Source of the DNA: Hymenolepis diminuta
Lineage: Eukaryota > Platyhelminthes > Cestoda > Cyclophyllidea > Hymenolepididae
Reading direction: 5' to 3'
Length of the DNA: 64,000 nucleotides
NCBI GenBank assembly: GCA_900708905.1
Contig: CAADRB010000011.1
Span: forward strand, 1,379,169 to 1,443,168
In this document: one piece after another, positions 39,082 through 49,500 of the stretch
Numbering within the stretch: position 1 is the stretch's first letter
Layout of the letters: each line of letters opens with the position of its first letter
The notes under the pieces: generated by a model
Told to the model about the DNA's origin: nothing
The model's input: only the letters and a program-made list of their open reading frames with translations
Databases searched by the model: none
Made by a program: the position numbers and the translations under genes

Positions 39082-41143
39082 AGTGAGTGATTGCTTTTGA
39101 TGCATGTATTTCATTATTAATTCATAATTAACTGTACAAATTTTCAGTGGCTGAAGCTTTCGTTACCCTCGCAACAAACGATGAGTACGCCTGTGGGGTA
39201 CTTACCCTGGCAGTCTCTCTTAAGAAGGTTGAAACATCTAAGAAACTCGTGTGCATGATTACTAACACTGTTTCAGACAAAATGAGGTTTGAAAATTGTT
39301 CTCAATTTTACTGTTTAGGAATACTCTTGCTTCCCTTTTTGATGAGATTGTGCTAGTTGATGTCCTGAACAGCAATGATAGTGAAAATCTCAAACTTCTC
39401 TCTCGCCCTGATCTCGGTGTTACTTTCACTAAACTTCATTGCTGGCGTTTAACTCAGTATTCAAAGTGTGTATTTTTGGATGCTGATACACTGGTATGTG
39501 AACTGTTGCTGTTACTTAACTCTTTGATTTCGGAGCACTATAAATAGAACATATGCCCTTTCTGTCTTCCACTAGGTGATTAAAAATGTTGATGATTTGT
39601 TCGAGCGTGAAGAGCTCAGCGCAGCTCCCGACCCTGGCTGGCCTGATTGTTTCAATTCAGGAGTTTTCGTGTTTGTTCCCAGCTTGGATACCTATCGCAA
39701 TCTTCTCAATTTCGCTCTAACTGAAGGCAGCTTTGATGGTGGTGATCAAGTTAGTTTGGATTACTCATATTTATAAATTTGAATCCAAATTGACGTTATT
39801 TTAATCAAATTTTTGTTGTTTTAGGGTCTCCTCAACTGCTTCTTTTCTGACTGGGCCACGGCTGATATTCGTCGCCATTTGCCTTTTACAGATAACTGTA
39901 TTGCTCAGGCTTTCTACTCATATCCACCCGCCATGAAACGATTCGGGCATCTTATCCGCATTGTGCACTTCATCGGCGCTTTCAAACCCTGGCATCAGAA
40001 AATCAACACGGAGACTGGTAGCATTATGCCTTGTGACGAGATCTCTTCACAGTCTCTCCAATACCTCAATTTCTGGTGGCATATTTTCATTACGGAAGTT
40101 AGACCCAAGCTTAATCCTGATGTGGTAAGCCGATATTTTTTTATTGTTCATAGCAGTTAACGCTTATGCATGTTTTCATTTCTTTATTCTAACCTACATG
40201 AATCTTTACCTCACTGAGCTACCGATGTCGTTTTACATCTAAACAAATAAAGGCGAACTGGTAAACAAACTGGTAAACCTGGGCCTTCGTTGAGCGTTTT
40301 CATCATTCTACAAATGAGAAACTACTAACTACACTTGTAGTCTATAGAATTTAGACACTTGCCGCTTCGTCATTTAGCCACTTAGTTGATCTGATAGTGA
40401 ATAAAATTCAAAATAAACTCTGATAAACGCTCTTGATTAGGGAAGGCAAGTTTGATAAACATCACTGTATTATAGTCCATGATTTTACCATTACATTTCT
40501 CTTAATAAATAGGAGTCTACTCAAGCCCGATCGGTGAGTTGTAGGTGCCCCCCGCCTAATTTTCTAGTCTTTGTTGTTTTGTAATAGCTATTGTCGATTC
40601 ATTAAAAATGTTGTTTTATGGCTTAATTTATCTCTTCCCTGTGTAAATTTATTTAGATTTTTTGTAATTCTATCGTTTTTTCGTCGTTTTGTAGAGTATG
40701 GTAAGTACGCTTGCTATGTAGTTCTCTTTAACTACCATTTTTAATCATTGTTTTTAGCTTGCATGCTTTTGCTAGAGTTTTTAATAGAAATGGGATATTT
40801 AGATACGATTTCGATTACCCATTTTTGATAATTGTTGTTTTAAAGTGTTTTTAAACCCTTCCTTCTTGTGCTGAGCATGTAGTAGTAAGTGTTAGTAGTG
40901 TGTTGTCCCCATTAATTTGAAGGAAAAGGGAAAGGAATTTAACGCGGGGTTCTTTTTTAGGGAGGATTGGTTGGTCATCTGGCGACTCTTGAGGTGAGTA
41001 GAGGGCCGATTTTGAATATGTCGGAGTTGGCTGCACCTGCTTTAGACCGTCAGGGCAGTTGGGAACGTGGAGAAATTGACTACACTGGCGCAGATCGTTT
41101 CTCTAATATCAAGGCAGCCTTGGACAGGCAGTTGGGAAAATAA
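39082..41143 (+). CDS. Glycogenin (glycogen-priming glucosyltransferase), paralog 2
   Basis: Same activity as paralog 1. Exons read: start-codon A at 39082 (end of a 5'UTR exon), 39148-39286, 39319-39493, 39576-39749, 39825-40124 and 40961-41143; introns are 65, 32, 82, 75 and 836 bp, all GT-AG. The product is 323 residues starting [10 protein letters not shown]. Motifs are LDADT with D101 and D103, [25 protein letters not shown] (D159, D162), [12 protein letters not shown] (the family TTDIR segment kept as TADIR), acceptor Tyr194 in [13 protein letters not shown] and KPW, and C-terminal [18 protein letters not shown], which binds glycogen synthase. It aligns with paralog 1 without gaps to residue 263. 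The intron after DADTL is absent from paralog 1. Codons are visibly GC-richer than in paralog 1. A 21-nt extra exon may lie in the last intron. Confidence 0.94.
39083..39147 (+). other. Intron 1 of glycogenin 2, splitting the start codon
   Basis: The donor is TACAA|GTGAGT and the acceptor ATTTTCAG|TGGCTGAAG. Joining A to TG gives the initiator ATG, then GCT GAA GCT. It has the same position and the same 65-bp length as in paralog 1. Confidence 0.8.
39287..39318 (+). other. Very short (32 bp) intron 2 of glycogenin 2
   Basis: The donor is ATGAG|GTTTGA and the acceptor TTACTGTTTAG|GAATAC. Removing 32 bp joins KM-R to NTLASLFDE in frame (phase 2), matching the family order MRKVLETVFDE. Paralog 1 has a 44-bp intron at the same place. 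Confidence 0.85.
40513..40533 (+). other. Possible 21-nt microexon in the last intron of glycogenin 2
   Basis: GAGTCTACTCAAGCCCGATC plus G is preceded by TTAATAAATAG and followed by GTGAGT, a consensus donor. It is seven codons (ESTQARS), with no stop, and both flanking exons are phase 0, so inclusion keeps the frame. It would add to the variable linker. Only transcript data can show whether it is used. Confidence 0.25.
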
Positions 41144-41885
41144 ACTGAGGTGGTCTTCCTACAGCATCATCCTATTTGTATTCTACTTATAATTCATTCA
41201 GCTGTGCGACAATCATTGCTCTCTCCATCCACCCAATCATGCAATTTCTCTTTTTCCTGTCTTCTCTATCTTCGATAATCTGAACTAGTCTTTCCTTTGC
41301 TGACTTTTTCTTGTCTCTATTTTTAACCAACCTGCCCTTCTTTGATCTCCACCCTTCCAAATTCTTCCAAACCTCTTCCTTCATTTTGTATCATGACAAG
41401 ATCGTGTATCCTGGTAGACAACGACAGAATATGGCGACGATTTACCTGTTCGCATGTTTTTTTCTCTTGACTACGACAACAATACTTTTTCTGTCAGTAC
41501 CTCTTGTCATTTTACAATTAAAAAGGCTTCATGAATTTGTAACGTCTTTATTTATTTAGGACGTTTGATAACGTTCATAGAAGAGGAAATTTGCTGTAAA
41601 TTCAAGATGGTTCCTTTTTGTCTGAACATGAATAATAAATGATCATAAAAGCATGCATGAACTGGTGAAAGTAGGTTAAAACCTTGATTTTGGGGCTCTT
41701 AAGGGCTTGAGGATGCTTTATGGTGTGATGGTTAAAATCTCGACTTGACATTTACATTTTCGTCGTTTGAAGAAAGTGTAGAGAAAGACTTAACTTTTTC
41801 CTGGGCAAAAGCTGTCTCAGGGATCAGCGATCACACAGAAATCAGTGACACCCATGAAAAATAGTAATTAACAGTGGTGTGAGCA
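41144..41885. other. 3' region of glycogenin 2 and short intergenic stretch
   Basis: T/C-rich DNA follows the stop codon (41200-41380), consistent with a 3'UTR. No other gene is supported. Confidence 0.45.
41634..41639 (+). promoter_or_regulatory. Possible poly(A) signal, glycogenin 2
   Basis: AATAAA is the first perfect signal I see after the stop, 490 bp downstream. The variant ATTAAA near 41518 is an alternative. Confidence 0.35.
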
Positions 41886-42072
41886 TCGGTGGCGTAGCGA
41901 TCAACGTACAACTGTGCCATTGGTTCGATAGTCATCTAGACACATCCGATGATAGGCATGACCTACTCTTCTGGTTAAAATCTGACAGAGGAGAAGTAGA
42001 ATGCGAATTACTCACCAGAGAGGTTTTTGACATTACTCTTCCCTCAAAGATGCGTGATAGAAAATATTTCCA
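41886..42072 (+). mobile_element. tRNA-derived SINE, copy C
   Basis: Head ATCGGTGGCGTAGCGATCAA (A box), ATTGGTTCGATAGTC (B box), then ACACATCCGATGATAGGCAT and a tail ending CCCTCAAAGATGCGTGATAG. The 86-codon open frame over it is not a gene. Confidence 0.6.
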
Positions 42073-42639
42073 CGTGACGGATGTGGAACTTTTATTTATT
42101 TACGCTTGTCAACCAGAAGCGCTAAGGTTTGCATGCTAGGAGAAAAAATTGGAGAATACAGCTTGGTACTACGCAATAAAACTTCCACAACCGTTTATCA
42201 TAATGGAGAGACAATTGAACTTGTTTGGGATGATCAGATGAGAACAGGTAAAAATTTTCTTTCAATGATAAAAAGATAGGGTCATGAGTGTTCGTCCGTA
42301 TGATAGATTCTCTTTGAGACACGACACCTTGACCATGATTTGCCTCCCCCTGTCCTTAAATGTGTCTGGTTTGTCCAACTAATCAGTTGTAATTGTCAAT
42401 GTGAATTGGACCCGACATTTTCTCTCTGAGGTCATTCCAATATGTTATTCAGCACTCATCTTGGACGAAGAGTAGAAATATTGAAGTCTTTGATCAGGAG
42501 TTGTTCGGTGTTTCCCTAGTTAACTAGTAATACCTAGAACGATAATTCATAAAGGGTTTTATTCCCCGAATCTATCGGAACAAATTGAGCACAGATGTCT
42601 CGTTAATAGTAATTCCTCAGTCCAATGAAAAAGAGATTC

Positions 42640-42832
42640 TCCCGACTTTCTCTTGAGCAGAGCACTTGCATCTTGGAGGCTTTCTAATGAAAACACATTC
42701 GCATCCCTCCTCTTGATCAGATTTTGATCAATACTGATGTTCATACCGTTCACCGGATGTGCGTCGATAAATACTTCACCCACGACCTCCGACAGCCGTC
42801 GCGTACATTGACCGCTACGCCGCCAAGCTTCT
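42640..42832 (-). mobile_element. tRNA-derived SINE, minus-strand copy
   Basis: On the reverse strand the head reads TTGGCGGCGTAGCGGTCAAT (A box), GGTCGTGGGTGAAG in the B-box position, ATCGACGCACATCCGGTGAA, and a tail GCTCAAGAGAAAGTCGG. The order follows copy D at 46.35 kb closely. A 107-codon open frame (42559-42882) exists only because the element happens to lack stops in one frame. Confidence 0.65.
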
Positions 42833-43004
42833 AGTTTTCCATGTTTAAACATAACAGTCGCAGTCACTTTACTGAAATACACTCACTGTCTACTTATCTT
42901 ATCTATAATCTTGACATCTTTACTAGAAAAACACTACATGATTATCCTTCTTTGTTGTGTTTTGCATGAAACTACGAGAGATTGCCGATGGATTGCGTAC
43001 TTTT

Positions 43005-43150
43005 TTTTTTAAAAGCGGTCATTTGCGCGCAAAGAGGAATAGACGACATCAACACTTCTGGAACGCATTTTATTGGTCTCCCTGCTGCCCGCTTCCCTTT
43101 GCGCAGTAGCCTATCAATCGATTTGCCCGTGTGAAGTTCCCAGCACTTAA
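43005..43150. other. GC-richer block of unknown nature
   Basis: The sequence GCTGCCCGCTTCCCTTTGCG and neighbouring bases stand out from the AT background. A 60-codon minus-strand frame (GKRAAGRPIKCVPEV) crosses it. It could be an exon, a promoter-like island (CCAATCA at 43150) or an element piece; I cannot decide. Confidence 0.3.
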
Positions 43151-43159
43151 CCAATCAAA

Positions 43160-44214
43160 GGCTGGTATTCATATGCTGATTGTATTGACTAAAATAAAAG
43201 TTTCCTCCATTGTTGTAGTGAAGTATATCTTTGTTTATATCAGTTCTGATTCTCAAAGTCAGGATTGATTTGCTTATTTTAAAAGGAAGTCCATGTTTTA
43301 GATCCCTTAATTCTGTACTCTTAGTCAAGGAAGTACCAAAAAATTTTTACACTCTTTAATTATAGAGTGCCATCTGAACTCTCAATAGCAAAATATTCTG
43401 ATAAGAGACTAAGTGGAGTAATGAAGTCAGGATGGCAAGAGCCTTACTTTATTTAAATCCTCAAAACACTGAGTTGACCATCTTTTCATGGGGAAGATAA
43501 TTCACTTTGTAATGTTCAACCGCTCCAAAGTTTAGTTTTCAGGACCTGATCCCAGGATTTCCAGGTGGGTTTATATCTGTGATATTCAGAGCTTTTGATC
43601 AGTTGATATGATCGAATTATTGATAGTTTAACTTTGATTCATTTATATCTTCCAATGGCCATGAACTAATATATGGTGCATTTTTAACACGGTAGAGCCC
43701 ACTAGACTACTCTGAAGGTAAATATGAGCAGTATAACCTGTTTATTATTATACTTCGAGGGTAAAATTAAGATGATTACAGATTGATTGCATGTCATATA
43801 GATATAACTGCATTATCCTTTAAAATCCTTAGTATTTTCAGTTATGTCCATGAAAAACGTTGCAATACTCAAAACTCTCCAAACCATATTAGTGATATAT
43901 CGATATCAGCCTCATAATAGGATACAAGTGCGAAAATGTACACTGATCGCCAGTGAGTTCACAAATAAAGGGCAGTCGAGGACTAATTTCTGTGTCATTA
44001 ATAGATTTCAGGGAATCTTCGTCTCATTAGGAAATGTCATTAGAATATGCGAGTATTTAGTTACCAACACCTTTGTTGATAATTATCGCAAATAGAAAGA
44101 ACTTTTAACTTTAAGTCTATTAGGAAAAGGTTAGCAACAAGGAGAGTATTCTGAAACTGCTATGGCGAGAAACTAGGATTCTACTACTCTTCTTTTAGAC
44201 AGGTTGTGAATAGT
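43160..44214. other. Intergenic, AT-rich
   Basis: No supported feature. Confidence 0.45.
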
Positions 44215-44312
44215 CCAAGTGGTCATTTACCTCACAGGATGCACACCGAAGGGTACCGATTTCATGACCCCTCACTCGGCTACCGCTCCACCGTCACACG
44301 TGTCTCATTTTA
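44215..44312 (-). mobile_element. tRNA-derived SINE head, minus strand
   Basis: Reverse strand: GACGGTGGAGCGGTAGCCGA (A box), GGTCATGAAATCGGTACCC, TTCGGTGTGCATCCTGTGAG. The tail block of the family is not seen, so it may be truncated. Confidence 0.55.
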
Positions 44313-44874
44313 GTGCTCTTTTAAATGAAAACTTTAAATTCGATTAATCTTATTAGGCATGTAAGTTATGTCTTCACCAAGTACTAGCCACATGCTTTTT
44401 AGTAAACATCCATTTTGATTATCAGGCAAAACGTTCCTGAATTTTAGAATAAGATACTGCTAATAGAATATTGAAGCGTTTCGGCTAAAGGAGGTGGGAG
44501 TTTTGATTTTCAGAGCAATTCCGCACACAGAATCATGGTAGAGAAACTAGCCAAATTCGTTTGTGGCTAGTTTTCTAAGCAAGAAGCTATGCAGGATATT
44601 TGAAATCGACTATCTTTCGGCTTTCTTTCAGATTATACAAAAATAATAGCTGGTTTCACTTAAATTTAAATTTTAACCATAGGGTCTATTAGTAAATTAG
44701 CAGAGATGTTTTTTGGGATGGAGAATTCGAACTTTCAGATCATAAATCCCTGACCGCGTGGAAAGTTCAGAATTCTTCAATTAAATTAGCATAGCCATAA
44801 ATAAGCAGCTTGTGGGGCAAGCCTAGATACCTTGCTTTCAATCTACATTTAATAATCACTTTTTCAGCCGTACA

Positions 44875-45165
44875 TAGGTGCCTAAAGGATGAAAGCGCCA
44901 TCTAACGTGCAGTGCTCCTGCAGCTTAGCAGCAGCATGTTTTAGCCTGCAGTAGGTGGGTTGTAAGGTCAGAGTAACCTGGGCTGTTAACTGCGCCTTTA
45001 CACCAATACGGAAAACGGCATACAACCGTGATGAATCATCTAGGGTCACGTACCAACCTTCTTGGGCGTCCTTGTCCCAAACTTAATCCTAAGTCCCCAT
45101 TCCGGGAAGAACTGGGACACCTAATCGATAAATGTCAAGGGTTTATAGCTATTTCTCGCAGTGAA
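44875..45165. other. GC-richer block of unknown nature
   Basis: GC-rich segments such as CAGTGCTCCTGCAGCTTAGC and TTGTAAGGTCAGAGTAACC contrast with the flanks. A plus-strand frame reads LGRPCPKLNPKSPFREELGH but matches nothing I know. It is probably a mobile element fragment. Confidence 0.35.
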
Positions 45166-45602
45166 TGTTCGTTATTGAAGGACAGTGTATTAAAATTATC
45201 TTTTATGGAAAAAAATTTATTACCACATTTATTTATAAAGACAATATATACTATACAAGCCAGACCAGCGGATGCATGGCTTTAAAGAGCGTAATTGCAG
45301 GTTTGAGGTTGGCGATTTCGGTTTATAGTGTTTGGAATTTTCTCTCATTTACTGCTTAACACAAACTGACACATATTTTACAAGTTCAACCTTCAAAATT
45401 GAAAACGCATCAGATATAAAGTCCTTCACTTACTGGAACTAATGCCAGAAATGGTATCGACATTTTGAAATATGACGGTTTAACTATCCTTACCTTTTGT
45501 AAGGAGTTCGAAGTCGTTGGTGCTGGCGTTGGTTGTATCTTTTCGGAACAATGATCTGTTCGATAGTCCAAAGGCATTACTTTCCTTTCTGCAACCTTTC
45601 CC

Positions 45603-45826
45603 ATGCGATCGGCCATATTACATTTCGCTATTCTTGTGCAAATTCTTTTGACTTTGGAATTCGCATTTCGAGAAATAGAAATTGACATTGGTAAGTGTTT
45701 CATCCGTGATGTCGTGGTTATAATAAGCAATTTCTTGGCACTTTGTCGTAAATTTTGTGTTTTATTTCAGTCCGTCTTGGAAATTTCAGTGCGCGCACAC
45801 TTGGATGCCATTTTATAGCAGCCTAA
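45603..45826 (+). CDS. Candidate two-exon gene for a 47-residue secreted peptide
   Basis: Exon 45603-45690 begins ATG and ends ATTG|GTAAGT. The intron 45691-45770 (80 bp) ends in TTTTATTTCAG. Exon 45771-45826 continues in frame to TAA. The product starts MRSAILHFAILVQILLTLEF with an N-terminal basic residue and a hydrophobic run of about 16 residues, like a signal peptide, cleaved perhaps after FA near residue 22. About 26 residues remain, with one cysteine. Both splice sites are strong and the intron size fits the glycogenin introns. No family is recognised. The opposite strand has a competing exon (45494-45616, MADRMGKVAERK) ending AAG|GTAAGG, so at most one is likely real. Upstream exons may exist. 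Confidence 0.3.
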
Positions 45827-46345
45827 AGGCGAAATCTACTTTTTAGAGCAACTTTTCATATGTCTTAGGTGCTTGCTAATTTAGTCCTAAAATTATCTTT
45901 GCAGTGTTCCGGAGAGTTTCAATTTAATTGTTAATAGATGTCCTTAGAAAAATTTTCAGAAGTCTCTAATAAAACGATTACATAGGCCGACTAAAGCAAT
46001 GATAATAGGCGGTACAGATATAGCACCATTCTACGTGTCTGCCCATATTCTATCTCCGCCCTATTTATTTTTGCAGAAAGTTAAAATTTTTAAATGTCGA
46101 AGATGCGTCATGACGCCGACTTCTGATAGTTTCCACGTTATGACTGAGTCATCTTAGGCCTGGAGTCAAATTAGACAACTTGCAGTGGCACATGATTAAG
46201 GGCTTCCTAAAACTGACTGAAATTTTCGGTCTGGGGAAAAAAAGACTCATCTCAGGGTTGTTTATATACAATCCTAATCGTTCACGAAATCAGCCGTCGA
46301 AAGACAGAGAGGTCGCCTTTTGGTAAGTTTACCAATGATAATATG
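45827..46345. other. Intergenic
   Basis: Nothing recognised. Confidence 0.45.
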
Positions 46346-46540
46346 CTCCGGTGGCGGAGCGGTTAACGTGTATCGGGTTATATGTCTATCGACGCACACC
46401 CAAATAGGCAGAATGGCCAACCTCACAGAAAAAATCGGATAACAAAGGGGGATGCTTACCTGGGAGGCTCCATGACGCTTTCCTTCTGCCCAAGTGTCGA
46501 GAAAGCGCCTTCCTAAATGGGATTGAGAGTAAATTTGTTA
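46346..46540 (+). mobile_element. tRNA-derived SINE, copy D
   Basis: CCGGTGGCGGAGCGGTTAAC is a textbook A-box head. The B box is eroded (GGGTTATATGTC). The body is CGACGCACACCCAAATAGGC and GAATGGCCAACC, and the tail CTGCCCAAGTGTCGAGAAAG then CGCCTTCCTAAATGGG. It is the best guide to the family's tail. Confidence 0.78.
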
Positions 46541-49500
46541 CCAATACATGAACAGACGATAGGTACTGACGTTGGCCAGTAAGTCCTAAATCAAAGGCAA
46601 AGTAAAATGGCAAATATTGAGAAAGGATTAATTGTTTGTTCGTTAGAGAACGAGATCATCGCTAAATTTAAGGCGCTAAGTTTCGTATCAGGACGATGAA
46701 AAACTTTCTGGCAAAGGTACTTTTTGAATGAGTGAAGATTGAAGACCTCCATTGAACGGTGCGGCGATCACAAGGGAGAAGAGATAGTATCCTTCGAATG
46801 GATGACTACTTTGTAATTTTTCAGGAGATATTAAACCATTTATCATCCAAACATGAGTTAATTTTTTTTTTAAAAAGACATACTAACGTTTGAATAGAAT
46901 GTGAAAATGAAAGAATATTCAAGAAGCTAAGGAGACAGACCTCCTTTCCCCTTAAACGGATGTGTCCTTGAGGTCAGATTTTACATGAAATTGCTTTTTT
47001 ATAGCTGTTTTCAAAATTATATGGATTGATGAACAGCAGAGGTGTTATTGATGTAGCATAGAAAAATTTTGTTAAGTAATAAATCCTTCAAGTTTAACGA
47101 ACATCACAACAACAAGATAAGGAGGAGAAAGTAACGATAGAAGAATATTTTTCAGGAGAAAAGGGTATAATAGGACAACCTTGTAATCGGTAAACTGAAA
47201 GCGTAGTTATGACATATAAGAAAATAATATTTTTCCCAAAACAGTTCTTATATGTACGATTCTTTGTTTACCACTTTTCAATTCCCTATTATTCAAACAA
47301 ATTTATTTACATTACAGTTGTAAATGACGCATAATATAAACCGATCTATAGATACGCAACCGTGCATCTTGTGTTGATATAGTGGTTTGGGCCGTTTGTT
47401 ATTGTAGTGTTTTCGAGGCGTCTTTGTAACTAGTGCGATGTCTTAGGGAACCTAAGAGTCGGTTACGGTATCCTAAAGAGAAGAGCAGATCATAACAACA
47501 GTAAATTTCAATAAACAGGAGTTTGATAATGAGAAAAATTGGTAAACAACTTAAAGGCCGATGCGTGAGTCGTACACAGAAGCGAATAAATGAGGTATAA
47601 AATTGGATTCAATCGACATGCATCAAAGCCACTTCGATAAAATCTAATAGACAGATTTCTAGGAGCCGTCAGGTTCATCTTGGGGGATTCAGAAGGTAAT
47701 TTTCTTTCTCACATCAATAGGGGCTCTCCCCTTGGACTTCAAATCTTTATCTTTCGGTTGTGATTCACGAAGTACATGCTATTTTTTCCTGATAAATTTT
47801 CCGGCGTGCGTCGTTCGCAAGGCAATGAGGGACCGAAATTAGTCAAAGAATTCACTTGACCAGTTTTATTTACGTCGGCAAAATTCCGGAAGCCAATGGA
47901 GTTAATTGATGTTTAACTGACTCTTTGGTGTACAGTTTACTACAAAACTGCAAACTGTGGATGAAAATAAATCACCATTTTAAATATGTTCGACAATTTA
48001 TTGATAGGAAAGTACCGGATGTATTCTTAGTGCTGATTGCAATGGCCAATAAGATCATAAAATCCATTGGGATTATTATATCGAAATTTCCTTATTTTAT
48101 AATTTTCACTTTTCGCTCATTTGCATGCTGATCTAATTTGCTAGAAAATTCAATTTATACAAAAAATTCATCGGCGGAGTCTTATGCTTCATTATAGAGT
48201 CTGCAGCCTCATAGTCCACATAACTGTTCTTGAAGGTCTTTGATTTCATGCGCTAATTGCTTAAGACGCTCTTGAATTTTAACTTTCTAGAGACCTTTAT
48301 AGTGAATTGTTTTTCATTCACCATATCTTCATATTCTTATAATTCGTTGTCATTAAATTAGTTCTCTGATATCCCATTTAAACCTAAACTATGAAGAAAT
48401 TAGCGAGAATGGGTCTGCAAACTAGTTATGGTTCTGGACCAGGTTTAACAATCAACATGCAGATCTGCAATCCTGAAGTTAACTGGATTGGCACTCATCA
48501 GAGAACAGTAATTGAATCGACTAACATCACTATACACAACTCCAGTTTCTCACAAAGAATAGGTACTAGAAAGGACATCCCTATAAATTACTCATAATGA
48601 AGATGAAAGTAGTGCTAATACTCAATCTTGTAAAACTGTATGTTAAGAGATACAAAATTTTTCTCCCTTTTTCATATGAAATAGTTTTGGATTTCGAAAT
48701 TCATTTTCTGCGAAAATTTAAATGAATGTAATTCCACGTTGACCACAGAAGGATTTAAAAGCTCAGTTACAGCCCAACTCAGTGACCTTAAATATCACAA
48801 CATAGAACGTCTTAATTACAATGCTGTAAAGATCCATGTTAAAGATTGTATTAAATCTTTCCTTTTCAGAACCGAGATGAGCCGAAATGCATGCAACTTC
48901 TCTGACATAAAAATATTTCAAAAATACGATAACACAGTACGAATTTTAACCGTTAAAACACTTAAAAAACTGTTGTTTACTCAACCGATTGGTCCATTAG
49001 CAAAATACAAACTACCTACCTTGGGAAGGTGACAAAGAGGTCTTTATTAACTCCCTTAGCAGTGCAAAAAAAAGCAAATCATAATAATATTTATAATCAG
49101 AGGAATGAATCTGAATAAGTGAAAATCGAATTCGGTATGAAACGGGGAGGGGGTCAAGAAGAAGTAAGAAATGATGCTAGATCAAGAGTCGTACTTTGTC
49201 TGAATTATGGAAATATGAATTTACGATTTTCTCTATTGATTTAGATAAACTTCACTCCCACTCAAATCTATGTTTGACATTGATCCTCATGGTACTGAAA
49301 CCAATACAACATCAAAGATTGAAATTTTGTAATAGATAATTATAATATTTCTGAGGCAGAATTTAAGCTTCCAAAATCATAATCAATCATTTCAGCAACT
49401 TAGATCTAACACTGAAATAAAATCGAGGTAATTCATAGTGTATAGTATTGAGTATTTTAGTTAACATACGATCATATATTTGAATTATACATATAGGTCT

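Noticed and set aside
41879..42139. 86-codon plus-strand frame
   Set aside because: It starts inside the head of a SINE copy and follows its body; not a protein gene.
45494..45616. Minus-strand candidate exon MADRMGKVAERK... ending in AAG|GTAAGG
   Set aside because: The donor is good, but the next plausible acceptor leads straight to a stop, and it overlaps the better-supported plus-strand two-exon model.
46386..46613. 75-codon minus-strand frame
   Set aside because: It is antisense to SINE copy D.
48739..49032. 97-codon plus-strand frame
   Set aside because: No ATG at its start, AT-driven residues, no recognisable domain.
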